Below are positions 45,399 through 53,252 of a stretch of DNA of 64,000 nt, piece after piece (the stretch's first letter is position 1; every line of letters starts with the position of its first letter). The notes beneath the pieces were generated by a model. That model did not search any database. It was not told the DNA's origin and saw nothing but the letters and a program-made list of their open reading frames with translations. The stretch covers positions 186,001-250,000 of the forward strand of contig CAMPIX010000001.1 of the NCBI GenBank assembly GCA_946886565.1, given 5' to 3'. The position numbers were made by a program, and so were the translations under genes. This DNA comes from an uncultured Altererythrobacter sp. (lineage in GTDB: Bacteria; Pseudomonadota; Alphaproteobacteria; Sphingomonadales; Sphingomonadaceae).

Positions 45399-46238
45399 AT
45401 GACCATCGAAACCGTCAGCGAAAGCCGCAGCCACGGCGGCGCGCAGGGTGTGTACTCGCACGCCTCGGCCGAAACGGGCACCACGATGACCTTCTCGGTG
45501 TTCGTCCCGGACCATGCCGAGGGCACGAAGCTGCCCGTCCTCTGGTATCTCTCGGGCCTCACCTGCACCCACGCCAACGTCACCGAGAAGGGCGAGTACC
45601 GGCAGGCATGCGCCGAACACGGGGTGATCTTCGTCGCCCCCGACACCAGCCCGCGCGGTGACGACGTGCCCGATGCCGAAGACGAATACGATTTCGGCAA
45701 GGGTGCCGGGTTCTACCTCGACGCGACGCAGGAACCGTGGGCGAAGCACTACCGCATGCGCAGCTACCTCGAGCGCGAGCTGCCCGAGGTGATCGCCGCC
45801 AACTTCCCCGCCGACATGGCGCGCCAGTCGATCACCGGCCACTCGATGGGCGGCCACGGCGCGCTGACCATCGGCTTGCGTGAGCCCCGACGCTTCCGCT
45901 CGATCAGCGCCTTCAGCCCCATCGTCGCGCCGAGCGAAGTGCCGTGGGGCGAAAAGGCGCTCGGCCGCTATCTGGGGGACGATCGCCAGTCATGGCGCGA
46001 ATACGACGCCGTCGCGCTGATCGAGGACGGCGCCCGCCACGATCACCTGCTGATCGATCAGGGCACCGCCGACCAGTTCCTCGTCGAACACCTGCGCCCC
46101 CACCGCCTCGCCGAAGCCTGCGAGGCGGCCAACATCGAGGCCACGATCCGCCTGCAGGCGGGCTACGACCATTCGTACTACTTCATCTCGACCTTCATGA
46201 CCGAGCATGTGCGGTGGCACGCGAGGTGGTTGGGGTGA
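45399..46238 (+). CDS. fghA: S-formylglutathione hydrolase
   Basis: FghA hydrolyses S-formylglutathione to formate and glutathione, the second step after FrmA. The 279-residue esterase-D-type protein has YLSGLTCTHANVTEKGEYQ-like oxyanion region near residues 50-69, APDTSPRGDDVPDAED, the nucleophile Ser149 in GHSMGGHGAL and the catalytic Asp and His in IDQGTADQFL and GYDHSYYFIS. ATG 45399 is the start that matches the family; the frame is open further up but inside the repeat. Confidence 0.95.
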   Translation: MTIETVSESRSHGGAQGVYSHASAETGTTMTFSVFVPDHAEGTKLPVLWYLSGLTCTHANVTEKGEYRQACAEHGVIFVAPDTSPRGDDVPDAEDEYDFGKGAGFYLDATQEPWAKHYRMRSYLERELPEVIAANFPADMARQSITGHSMGGHGALTIGLREPRRFRSISAFSPIVAPSEVPWGEKALGRYLGDDRQSWREYDAVALIEDGARHDHLLIDQGTADQFLVEHLRPHRLAEACEAANIEATIRLQAGYDHSYYFISTFMTEHVRWHARWLG

Positions 46239-46281
46239 GGGGATTGGACGGCTGCGGGCAATCCTGTTGCGGACGTTTGCA

Positions 46282-46719
46282 TTAGCCCCGACGCGGCCAA
46301 GAACCCGCCTCTACTGCCGCAATCACCTGTTTTACAGTGATCGGCTGCATCTTGTCCGGCGGCCCCCAAGTTTTCATAGCCCAGAGCCAAAGCGCAAGCA
46401 GAGCGAAGGTGATCGCGATCCCTCCTACCGCGCCGAAATCAAGTAAAGCGGCAACCACGCCCCCGACTACGGCTACAGGAATGATCAGAAGACCGTTCCA
46501 GCATGAAAAGCCTTCAGGGCCAAAGTGGTCGCTCCATCCTTCATGCAATGCCGTCAGATCAGTTCCAAATCGCTCCTGCAATGAGGTGAAGAAGTCCACC
46601 GCGTCATCGCCGTCCATTCCGAGGTCCTGCAACAAACGCGAAGACGCATCGATTTCGGTCGGCGAAAGACCACGCTCCTTCGCCAGCATTTCCACCACTT
46701 CGTTTGCTGCCCTCTCCAT
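46282..46719 (-). CDS. DUF1493 family protein with two hydrophobic segments
   Basis: The 145-residue protein begins with an acyl-carrier-like helix bundle (EIDASSRLLQDLGMDGDDAVDFFTSLQERF) that fits DUF1493. The position of the phosphopantetheine Ser in true carriers reads Asp-Gly-Asp-Asp, so it probably carries no prosthetic group. Two hydrophobic segments follow near residues 76-92 and 98-114 (LLIIPVAVVGGVVAALL, GIAITFALLALWLWAM), making it a likely membrane protein. Function is unknown. It is convergent with fghA. Confidence 0.7.
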   Translation of the reverse strand: MERAANEVVEMLAKERGLSPTEIDASSRLLQDLGMDGDDAVDFFTSLQERFGTDLTALHEGWSDHFGPEGFSCWNGLLIIPVAVVGGVVAALLDFGAVGGIAITFALLALWLWAMKTWGPPDKMQPITVKQVIAAVEAGSWPRRG

Positions 46720-46860
46720 TCGTAGAGGCTATCCGGCTTTGGAGCGTGTGGAAACTCATTGTCCGCTTGCCCCCGAAGGCAGACATTTTCCTACACGCCT
46801 TGCGCCTGCTAGCTTCCGGCCTTGCTCTTTCGCATCGTGATGACCCGGCCACGGCCCGCG

Positions 46861-46954
46861 CAAGGTGACACCGCCGCGGGCCAAGGCGACACTTTTTCGG
46901 CGCAAAGTGACACTTCGCGCGGACAAGGCGACACTTTCGCGCGCAAGGCGACAA
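46861..46954. repeat. 21-bp tandem repeat, five degenerate copies
   Basis: The anchor CAARGYGACA starts at 46861, 46882, 46903, 46924 and 46944, giving spacings of 21, 21, 21 and 20 bases. Between anchors the bases vary (GC-rich, often TTTCGCGCG). No spacers of constant length and no cas genes are seen, so it is a minisatellite-like repeat. Confidence 0.85.
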
Positions 46955-47030
46955 AACTTCGCCTGGACTGTGTAACATGCGGTCCATGTCTCGCCTGGTG
47001 AGAGGGCGAATCGGTTGCCTCCCATTCCAT

Positions 47031-47118
47031 CGTCATCCCGGACTTGATCCGGGATCCAGCTTGCTTCGGCGCAGCGCTCAAGGGGGAAGCGGGACCCCGG
47101 ATCAAGTCCGGGGTGACG
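47031..47118. repeat. Dispersed inverted repeat, GGACTTGATCCGGG family
   Basis: The left arm at 47031-47053 (core CCCGGACTTGATCCGGG) and right arm at 47096-47118 (core CCCGGATCAAGTCCGGGG) are reverse complements around a 42-bp centre, bounded by CGTCA and TGACG. This type is widely scattered in alphaproteobacterial genomes. Confidence 0.9.
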
Positions 47119-47131
47119 AATTGGTGTGTGA

Positions 47132-47222
47132 GTCCCCGCGGAGGCGGGGACCTCGGGAGGCAATGGACGACATCAAACTGCCGTCCGACCAGGCGGCCTG
47201 AGGCCCCCGCCTTCGCGGGGGC
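47132..47222. repeat. Dispersed double-hairpin repeat, copy 3
   Basis: GTCCCCGC-GGAG-GCGGGGAC (47132-47151) and GCCCCCGC-CTTC-GCGGGGGC (47203-47222) flank a 51-bp spacer that ends GGCCTGAGG. It lies just after the metW stop codon and may help end the metX-metW transcript. Confidence 0.85.
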
Positions 47223-47233
47223 TCGCGGGTTAG

Positions 47234-47827
47234 CTACCCCCGCCGCACCTCGAACAGCGCGTACTCCGCGCGCCAGTTGGCACCGCTTGCGCCCACCTCG
47301 CGGTCGGCGGTGAAGAACCAGCGGTTCTCGATGGCCACGCCGAGCGCGGCGGTCAGTTCCTCGAAGTCCTTGACCGTCACATGGTGGATGTTGGCCGTCT
47401 CGTACCAGCTCACCGGCAGGTGGCGCGTCACCGGCATGCGGCCGCGGCGCGCGAGTGCCCAGCGCATGCGCCAGTAGGCGAAGTTGGGGAAGGAGACGAA
47501 CGCGCGACGGCCCACGCGCAGCAGCTCGGCCAGCATGCGGTCAGGGCGCGCGGCGGTCTGCAACGTCTGGCTGAGGATCGCCACGTCGAACGCCCCGTCG
47601 GGGTAGAAGGCGAGGTCGCGGTCGGCATCGCCCTGCACCACGCTGAGGCCCCGCGCGACGCAGCGTTCGACCAGCGCAGGGTCGATCTCGATCCCGCGCG
47701 CGTCCACCCCCTTGTCGCGCCGCAGCGCCGCCATCAGCGCCCCGTCGCCGCAGCCGACGTCGAGCACGCGGGTTCCTTGCGGCACCTGCCGCGCGATCAC
47801 CGCGAGGTCGGGGCGCAGGGCGGTCAT
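47234..47827 (-). CDS. metW: Methionine biosynthesis protein MetW
   Basis: The 197-residue class I methyltransferase-fold protein works with MetX in homoserine acylation. It has GTRVLDVGCGDGALMAAL (motif I), ARGIEIDPALVERCVARG, VVQGDADRDLAFYPDGAFDVAILSQ near residues 67-91, FVSFPNFAYWRMRWALARRGRMP and WYETANIHHVTVKDFEEL, the pattern typical of MetW. Its ATG overlaps the stop of the upstream GNAT gene by 4 bases, so metX, the GNAT gene and metW form one translation-coupled operon. Confidence 0.93.
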   Translation of the reverse strand: MTALRPDLAVIARQVPQGTRVLDVGCGDGALMAALRRDKGVDARGIEIDPALVERCVARGLSVVQGDADRDLAFYPDGAFDVAILSQTLQTAARPDRMLAELLRVGRRAFVSFPNFAYWRMRWALARRGRMPVTRHLPVSWYETANIHHVTVKDFEELTAALGVAIENRWFFTADREVGASGANWRAEYALFEVRRG

Positions 47828-48246
47828 TCCTGAAAGACCTTGCGGTCGATCAGCATCGTCCGCTCGGGCCAGGGATAGCGTTTCCACCCGTGCGCTTCGT
47901 AAAAAGCCTGCGCATCCTTGGTGAACAGCAGCCAGCGTCCGACCTCGGCGAACCGCGCATCCGCCCGCAGCCGCTCGATCATCGCGCCCGCCAGACCTTT
48001 GCCGCGGTGCGGTGGAAGAACGTAGACGTCGTTGAGGTAGGCGATCGTCACGCGATCGGTAATCAGCCTCGCCATCGCGATCTGCCTGTCGCCGTGCCAT
48101 ATCGATATCACGTGCGAATTGCCGATCGCCCGACTTACGAGATCGAGCGAGATGCCCTCGTTCCAGTAAGACGTGGTGAGGAATGCGTGCGCCTCCGCCG
48201 CGTCGGCTCCGTCGCGCCATTCGTAGCCTTCGGGCAGCTCAACCAT
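47824..48246 (-). CDS. GNAT family N-acetyltransferase
   Basis: This 140-residue acetyltransferase has the GNAT fold, with the acetyl-CoA loop [17 protein letters not shown] after the strand IAYLNDVYV, and a C-terminal [10 protein letters not shown]. The acceptor is unknown. Its start (ATG 48246) overlaps the metX stop by 8 bases, and its stop overlaps the metW start by 4 bases. Being wedged between two genes of one pathway with overlapping codons suggests a link with methionine synthesis, but this is inference. Confidence 0.87.
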   Translation of the reverse strand: MVELPEGYEWRDGADAAEAHAFLTTSYWNEGISLDLVSRAIGNSHVISIWHGDRQIAMARLITDRVTIAYLNDVYVLPPHRGKGLAGAMIERLRADARFAEVGRWLLFTKDAQAFYEAHGWKRYPWPERTMLIDRKVFQE

Positions 48247-49333
48247 CGAGGAACCCCTGCACCACGCGGTCGAGCGGCGGCACGTCGAGCAGGAAGCTGT
48301 CGTGGCCGAACGGGGCCGAAAGCTCGACAAAGCTCACCGGCGCGCCCGCTGCGTTCAAGGCGTGGACGACGTGGCGGCTCTCCGCGGTGGGGTAGAGCCA
48401 GTCGCTGTCGAAGCTCACGAGGCAGAAGCGCGCAGCTGCGCCGGCGAAGGCGTCGGCGAGCTTGCCGCCGTGCTCCTCCGCGATGTCGAAGTAGTCCATC
48501 GCGCGGGTGATGTAGAGGTAGGAGTTCGCGTCGAACCGCCGGGTGAAGCCGCTGCCCTGATAGCGCAGGTAGCTCTCGACCTGGAAATCGGCGTCGAACC
48601 CGAAGGACTTCGAATCGCGATCCTGGAGATTGCGGCCGAACTTCTCCGTCAGTCCGGCTTCGGAGAGGTAGGTGATGTGCGCCGCCATCCGCGCCACCGC
48701 CAGCCCCGCGTCGGGCGCCACGTCGTGCGCGTAGTAGTCGCCGTCGCGCCAGTTCGGGTCGGCCATGATCGCCTGCCGCCCGACCTCGTGGAAGGCGATG
48801 TTCTGCGCCGAGTGCCGCGCGGTCGTGGCGATCGCGAGCACCCGCGCGGCGCGCTCGGGGAAGTTGGCGGCCATGCTCAGCGCCTGCATTCCGCCCATCG
48901 ACCCGCCGACCACCGCGTGCAGCCGTTCGATCCCCAGCCCGTCGAGCAGGGCGACGAGCCCGCGCACCATGTCGCGCACCGTGATCACGGGGAAGCGCAT
49001 CGCGTAGGGCTTGCCGTCGGCGGCCGCGCTGGCGGGCCCGGTCGAGCCCATGCAGCTGCCGATCACATTGGCGCAGATCACGTGGTAGCGATCCGTGTCG
49101 ATCGGCTTGCCGGGGCCCACCATTCGCTCCCACCAGCCGGGCTTGCCGGTCACGGGATGCGCGCTGGCGAGGTACTGATCGCCGGTCAGCGCGTGGCACA
49201 CGAGGATCGCGTTGGCCTTGTCCGCCGCAAGCTCGCCATAGGTCTCGTAGGCGATCGTCGCGCCCGCCAGCGCCTGCCCGCCGTCGAGCGGGAGCGGGGC
49301 GGGGAGCGTGAAGGATTGCGAAGGCGTGCTCAA
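48239..49333 (-). CDS. metX: Homoserine O-acyltransferase
   Basis: MetX transfers an acetyl or succinyl group to homoserine, opening methionine synthesis. The alpha/beta-hydrolase protein has [39 protein letters not shown], the nucleophile Ser145 in [31 protein letters not shown], and the catalytic Asp and His in FDSDWLYP and [11 protein letters not shown]. Start TTG 49333 gives 364 residues, the normal size, with AAGG upstream. The frame is open to an ATG at 49531, but that extension runs through a dispersed repeat and the hisC start, so it is rejected. Confidence 0.93.
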   Translation of the reverse strand: MSTPSQSFTLPAPLPLDGGQALAGATIAYETYGELAADKANAILVCHALTGDQYLASAHPVTGKPGWWERMVGPGKPIDTDRYHVICANVIGSCMGSTGPASAAADGKPYAMRFPVITVRDMVRGLVALLDGLGIERLHAVVGGSMGGMQALSMAANFPERAARVLAIATTARHSAQNIAFHEVGRQAIMADPNWRDGDYYAHDVAPDAGLAVARMAAHITYLSEAGLTEKFGRNLQDRDSKSFGFDADFQVESYLRYQGSGFTRRFDANSYLYITRAMDYFDIAEEHGGKLADAFAGAAARFCLVSFDSDWLYPTAESRHVVHALNAAGAPVSFVELSAPFGHDSFLLDVPPLDRVVQGFLDG

Positions 49334-49350
49334 ACCGGACCTTGGGGCAA

Positions 49351-49398
49351 GAAAAAGAACGGTGGTTGGACTTCGTCCGCCTGCGACTCCAACAGGCG
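49351..49398 (-). promoter_or_regulatory. Possible structured leader of metX
   Basis: On the minus strand CGCCTG/CAGGCG (49398-49378) forms a hairpin whose loop bases TTGGA can pair with a downstream TCCAA (49370-49366), giving an H-type pseudoknot or two exclusive folds. A U-rich tract (GTTCTTTTTC, 49360-49351) follows, just before the metX start. It has no clear match to the SAM-II riboswitch consensus. Confidence 0.3.
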
Positions 49399-49432
49399 CA
49401 GCACGAACGGGCTTAAGGGTTCGCTCTCTAAC

Positions 49433-49459
49433 CGCTCGCCCTGAGCTTGTCGAAGGGCC
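49433..49459. repeat. Partial copy of the GAGCTTGTCGAAG dispersed repeat
   Basis: A single arm (core CCTGAGCTTGTCGAAGGGCC) matches the repeat at 42961-43048. A clear second arm is not found; a degenerate ACGAACGGGCTTA lies 30 bases to the left. It sits between divergent metX and hisC. Confidence 0.75.
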
Positions 49460-49486
49460 GTATTGCTTTAAGTGCCGATAGCCGAA

Positions 49487-50587
49487 ATGCCCGACCAACC
49501 CACCCGCAAGCACTGGATCGATGCGATCCACGCCTACGTGCCCGGCCGCGCGACCAGCGCCGACGGACGCGAGCTGGTCAAGCTCTCGGCCAACGAGAAC
49601 CCGCTCGGCACCAGCCCGGCGGCGCTCGCCGCGCTAGAGACGGCCGCTCCGCCCTCCCGCTATCCCGACCCCGATGCGGCCGTACTGCGCGCGGCGATCG
49701 GCACGCTGCACGGGATCGACCCGGCGCGGATCGTCTGCGGCACCGGCTCGGACGAACTGCTCAACCTCGCTGCGCAGGGCTATGCAGGTCCGGGCGACGA
49801 GGTGCTGTTCACCCGCTACAGCTTCGTCGTCTACGACATCGCCGCGCGGCGCTGCGGCGCGACGCCGGTCGAGGCGGCGGACCGGGACTACGCGACCGAC
49901 GTCGACGCGCTCCTCGGCGCGGTGACCGAGCGAACCCGCGTGGTCTTCCTCGCCAACCCCAACAACCCCACCGGCAGCTTCCTGCCCGCCAGCGAAGTCG
50001 CGCGGCTCCACGCCGGCCTGCCGCGCGACGTGCTGCTGGTGCTCGACCAGGCCTATGCCGAGTACCTCGCACCCGAAGACGACGACCGCGGCCTCGAGTT
50101 CGCCGCACGGCACGACAACGTGCTGGTCACCCGCACGTTCTCCAAGATCTACGGTCTCGCGGGCGAGCGGATCGGGTGGGCGACCGGCGCGCCCGAGATC
50201 GTCGACACGCTCAACCGCATCCGCGGGCCGTTCAACGTCACCAATCACGGGCAGGCGGCAGCGCTCGCGGCGCTCGACGACCAAAGCTTCGTCGAGCATT
50301 CGCGCGAGCACAACGCCGCCGAACTCGCGCGCTTCGCGGAGCGCATCGAAGCGCTCGGCAACCACGGCCTGCGCGCGCTGCCGAGCCGGGGCAACTTCGT
50401 GCTCGTGCTGTTCGAGGGCGCCCTGACCGCCGCCGCCGCGCTCGACGGGCTCGCCGAAGCCGGCTTCGCGGTGCGCCACCTGCCCGGCCAGGGTCTCGCC
50501 CACGGGCTGCGGATCACCATCGGCACGCGCGAGCAAATGGACGCGATCGCCGAGGCGCTGCGCACGTTGGCGGAGCGCGCGCGGTGA
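49487..50587 (+). CDS. hisC: Histidinol-phosphate aminotransferase
   Basis: HisC converts imidazole-acetol phosphate to histidinol phosphate; in organisms with this hisC-tyrA order it may also transaminate aromatic keto acids. The 366-residue protein has [53 protein letters not shown] and the PLP lysine Lys220 in [20 protein letters not shown] 49487 is used; GTG 49472 is possible. The stop overlaps the tyrA start (GTGA). Confidence 0.94.
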   Translation: MPDQPTRKHWIDAIHAYVPGRATSADGRELVKLSANENPLGTSPAALAALETAAPPSRYPDPDAAVLRAAIGTLHGIDPARIVCGTGSDELLNLAAQGYAGPGDEVLFTRYSFVVYDIAARRCGATPVEAADRDYATDVDALLGAVTERTRVVFLANPNNPTGSFLPASEVARLHAGLPRDVLLVLDQAYAEYLAPEDDDRGLEFAARHDNVLVTRTFSKIYGLAGERIGWATGAPEIVDTLNRIRGPFNVTNHGQAAALAALDDQSFVEHSREHNAAELARFAERIEALGNHGLRALPSRGNFVLVLFEGALTAAAALDGLAEAGFAVRHLPGQGLAHGLRITIGTREQMDAIAEALRTLAERAR

Positions 50588-51489
50588 GCATCGAGCGCGT
50601 CGCTATCATCGGCCTGGGACTGCTCGGCGGCTCGGTCGGCCTCGCGGTCGCCGAGCATCTGCCCGGCGTCATGACCACCGGCTACGACGCCGATCCCGCA
50701 GTCCGCCGCCGCGCCGCCGAACGCGGGCTCGTCGGCACGGTCTGCGCTACACCTGAGGACGCGGTGCACGCAGCCGATCTCGTGCTGCTCTGCGTGCCCG
50801 TCGGCGCGATGGGCAAGGCGGCGCGGGCATTCGCCTCAGCCCTGCCCGTGCGCGCGATCGTCAGCGACGTCGGCTCCTCCAAGCAATCGGTCGGCGCAGC
50901 CTTGGCAGAGGCCCTGCCCGGCCGCCGGATCATCCCCGCGCACCCGGTCGCGGGCACCGAGCGCAGCGGGCCCGACGCCGGCTTCGCCACCCTGTTCCAC
51001 CACCGCTGGTGCATCCTCACTCCGCCCGCCGACGCCGACCCGGCGGCGGTCGCGCAACTCGCTGCCTTCTGGGAAGCGCTCGGCGCCAAGGTCGAGACGA
51101 TGGACGCCGCGCACCACGACCTCGTGCTCGCTGTCACCAGCCACATCCCGCACCTGATCGCCTACACCATCGTCGGCACCGCCTCGGATCTCGAGGATGT
51201 GACCCGCAGCGAGGTGATCAAGTATTCCGCGGGCGGCTTCCGCGACTTCACCCGCATCGCGGCGAGCGACCCGACGATGTGGCGCGACGTGTTCCTCTCC
51301 AACCGCGACGCGGTGCTCGAGATGCTCGGCCGCTTCACCGAGGACCTTACCGCGCTGCAACGCGCGATCCGCCGCGACGACGGCGAGGCGCTGTTCGATC
51401 TCTTCACCCGCACCCGCGACATTCGCCGCTCGATCGTCGAACAGGGCCAGGACGACGCAAGACCAGACTTCGGGCGGGCGGATCACTAA
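50584..51489 (+). CDS. tyrA: Prephenate/arogenate dehydrogenase
   Basis: This 301-residue oxidoreductase acts in tyrosine synthesis, producing 4-hydroxyphenylpyruvate or tyrosine. The NAD-binding motif [19 protein letters not shown] opens the protein; [32 protein letters not shown], and the active-site His in [15 protein letters not shown] follow, then the helical dimer domain ([21 protein letters not shown]). It starts with GTG 50584, overlapping the hisC stop by 4 bases. No ACT domain is present, which fits the short cyclohexadienyl-type enzyme. Confidence 0.93.
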   Translation: MSIERVAIIGLGLLGGSVGLAVAEHLPGVMTTGYDADPAVRRRAAERGLVGTVCATPEDAVHAADLVLLCVPVGAMGKAARAFASALPVRAIVSDVGSSKQSVGAALAEALPGRRIIPAHPVAGTERSGPDAGFATLFHHRWCILTPPADADPAAVAQLAAFWEALGAKVETMDAAHHDLVLAVTSHIPHLIAYTIVGTASDLEDVTRSEVIKYSAGGFRDFTRIAASDPTMWRDVFLSNRDAVLEMLGRFTEDLTALQRAIRRDDGEALFDLFTRTRDIRRSIVEQGQDDARPDFGRADH

Positions 51490-51548
51490 AGCGGCGTTGG
51501 TGCGCCGATCACGTTGATCGCATCGACCCGTGACGATAGCGTCGCGCG

Positions 51549-51986
51549 ATGCAAATCGAGCTAACCTGCAACCCGACGGACGACGAGGCTGAAACGCTGA
51601 GCCGCGCGATCAGGGAATTCAACGCCGAAGCGATTCGCGATCTCGAACCGGTGGAAGCGGAGAAGCGGTTCCACGTCCTGACGAAGTCCGAAAGCGGAGA
51701 CGTGCTCGGAGGTATCCGCGCCACGTGCTTCTGGAACACACTGCACATCGAGTTGCTGTGGTTGTCCGAAGAGCTGCGAGGCGGAGGAGTTGGGCGGCAA
51801 CTCGTTGAGACCGCAGAGGACTTCGCCCGAAAGCATGGGTGCGAAAATTCTTTCGTCGAGACAACAAGTTGGCAGGCCAGACCGTTTTATGAGAAGAACG
51901 GATATCGACATATTGCGACGCTGAACGGGCGTCCGCGCGGGCACGCTTCGCACTATCTGACCAAGACCCTTTTCAAGCGCGCTTGA
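51549..51986 (+). CDS. GNAT family N-acetyltransferase
   Basis: The 145-residue protein has a GNAT core: VLGGIRATCFWNTLHIELLWLSEELRGGGVG near residues 51-81, where the R..G.G loop binds acetyl-CoA, then QLVETAEDFARKHGCENSFVETTSWQARPFYEKNGY. The terminal HASHYLTKTL resembles small single-domain acetyltransferases whose acceptors are unknown. It is unrelated in detail to the GNAT protein in the metX operon. It is a single gene, with 59 bases after tyrA. Confidence 0.88.
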   Translation: MQIELTCNPTDDEAETLSRAIREFNAEAIRDLEPVEAEKRFHVLTKSESGDVLGGIRATCFWNTLHIELLWLSEELRGGGVGRQLVETAEDFARKHGCENSFVETTSWQARPFYEKNGYRHIATLNGRPRGHASHYLTKTLFKRA

Positions 51987-52029
51987 GATTACCGGGCGGC
52001 ATCCGCTTGGCGTTCGTTTTATCGGCGCC

Positions 52030-52728
52030 TCACCGTCTGGGATCGCCCGAAGCATTCAACGCATTGATCGCCTCGGTCACCCGCGCTTCCACCTCGGCGC
52101 GCGGGAGCCCCGGTTGGATCGGTTCGGCGAAGCGGTAGGTGATCGTGCCGGGGCGCTTGAGCCCGCGGTGGTAGAGCGGGCCGCTGTTCACCGCGACCGG
52201 CACCACCGGCAGGCCGAGCAGCTTGTAGAGCCCGGCGAAGCCCGATTGCAGGGTGCCGCGTTCGCCGTGCGGAACCCGCGTGCCCTCGGGGAAGATCACC
52301 AGCGGGCGCCCTTGCGCCGAATAGGTCCGCGCTGCTGCGATCATCGCCCGCAAGGCCCGCGCGCCTCCCTCCCGCGCTACCGGGATGCAGCCATAGGCCC
52401 GCGCTGCCCTTCCCCATCCGGGGATGCCGAAAAGCTCGCGCTTGGCGAAGGGGGCCGGCCATTCGAACAGGCACGGCGCGTCGATCGCCTCGAAGAAGCT
52501 CTCGTGCCGGATCGCGTAGAGCGCGGGGCCGGCGATCGGCGCCCCCTCCACCCGCACCCGGATGCCGAGGAACGCGCGCGCGCAGAGGCGATGGTATCCG
52601 CACCAGCCCGCCACCACCGCGCCCAGCGCGGGGCGGCTCACCGGCGCCGCCGCGACCGCGGCGAGCACGTAGAACACGCTGCCGAGGTAGAACGCGAAGT
52701 AGAACCCGATGTTGCGCAGCACGATCAT
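52030..52728 (-). CDS. 1-acylglycerol-3-phosphate acyltransferase (PlsC family)
   Basis: The 232-residue membrane acyltransferase probably makes phosphatidic acid. It has an N-terminal hydrophobic segment (NIGFYFAFYLGSVFYVLAAVAA), the catalytic His75 in YAIRHESFFEAID (H-x4-E form common in alphaproteobacteria), the PlsC block VIFPEGTRVPHG and LPVVPVAVNSG. It is the last gene of the ftsE-ftsX-DUF218-plsC operon; its ATG overlaps the previous stop (ATGA). Confidence 0.9.
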   Translation of the reverse strand: MIVLRNIGFYFAFYLGSVFYVLAAVAAAPVSRPALGAVVAGWCGYHRLCARAFLGIRVRVEGAPIAGPALYAIRHESFFEAIDAPCLFEWPAPFAKRELFGIPGWGRAARAYGCIPVAREGGARALRAMIAAARTYSAQGRPLVIFPEGTRVPHGERGTLQSGFAGLYKLLGLPVVPVAVNSGPLYHRGLKRPGTITYRFAEPIQPGLPRAEVEARVTEAINALNASGDPRR

Positions 52729-53252
52729 GCCACCACCCGCGCCGCGGTGCTCGCGAGCAGCTTGTGATATTCGAGCACGAGGATGCGCAGCGAGGGCCGC
52801 GAGGGCACACCGTCGCGCACGACCTCGACCCCTTCCGGCAGCGTGCGCGCCAGTTCGCCCGCTGCACGGCGCATGTGCCAGTCGCTGGTGACGAGCCGCA
52901 ACGAACGAACCTTGCGCCGCTCGACCCAGCGCGCGGTCTCGGTCGCGTTGCTGCGCGTGTCGACCGCGTTGAAGCCGAGCGAGATGCAGCAATCCATCAG
53001 CGCCATCGGCACGTCGAATTCAGCGGCGAACTCGGCTGGCCGCACTTCCGGATCGACTCCGGTAACGAGCAAGGCCCCCGCCTGCCCCTCGCGCACGACC
53101 TCGATCCCGCGTTCGATGCGGCCCGCGGCCCCGGTCGGCACGATCACCGCGTCGGTCTTCACCGCGCCCGCCGGGCCCGGCAGCGCGACCGCGAACCACA
53201 GGAAACCCAGCGCCCATAGCATGAGCGCGGCCGCGGCGATCCGGCGGATCAC
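52725..53252 (-). CDS. DUF218 (YdcF/ElyC/SanA-like) membrane protein
   Basis: The 175-residue protein starts with a membrane segment (IAAAALMLWALGFLWFAVALP) and carries the DUF218 core: AVIVPTGAAGRIERGIEVVREG, LLVTGVD, NAVDTRSNATETARWV and LRLVTSDWHMRRAAGELAR. Related E. coli proteins (ElyC, SanA, YdcF) affect envelope integrity; the biochemical role is not settled. GTG 53252 overlaps the ftsX stop by 4 bases, and its own stop overlaps the plsC start, so it is embedded in the operon. Confidence 0.86.
   Translation of the reverse strand: MIRRIAAAALMLWALGFLWFAVALPGPAGAVKTDAVIVPTGAAGRIERGIEVVREGQAGALLVTGVDPEVRPAEFAAEFDVPMALMDCCISLGFNAVDTRSNATETARWVERRKVRSLRLVTSDWHMRRAAGELARTLPEGVEVVRDGVPSRPSLRILVLEYHKLLASTAARVVA

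Larger units (their letters stand above)
46720..47233. other. 514-bp gene-free region made largely of repeats
   Basis: No coding region can be supported between the DUF1493 gene and metW. The stretch holds a five-copy 21-bp tandem repeat, a GGATCAAGTCCGG-type inverted repeat and the third double-hairpin repeat, listed separately. The short frames that cross it have repetitive, unconvincing translations. Confidence 0.7.

Noticed and set aside
46861..46954. CRISPR-like array
   Set aside because: The repeats are 21-bp contiguous units with degenerate bases, without unique spacers and without cas genes.
49334..49430. SAM-II riboswitch before metX
   Set aside because: The conserved GCTAAA-type segment and loop sequence of SAM-II are not present; only a general pseudoknot possibility remains.
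49334..49531. MetX starting at ATG 49531
   Set aside because: The extra 66 residues run through a dispersed repeat and overlap the hisC start; TTG 49333 gives the family's normal length with a ribosome site.
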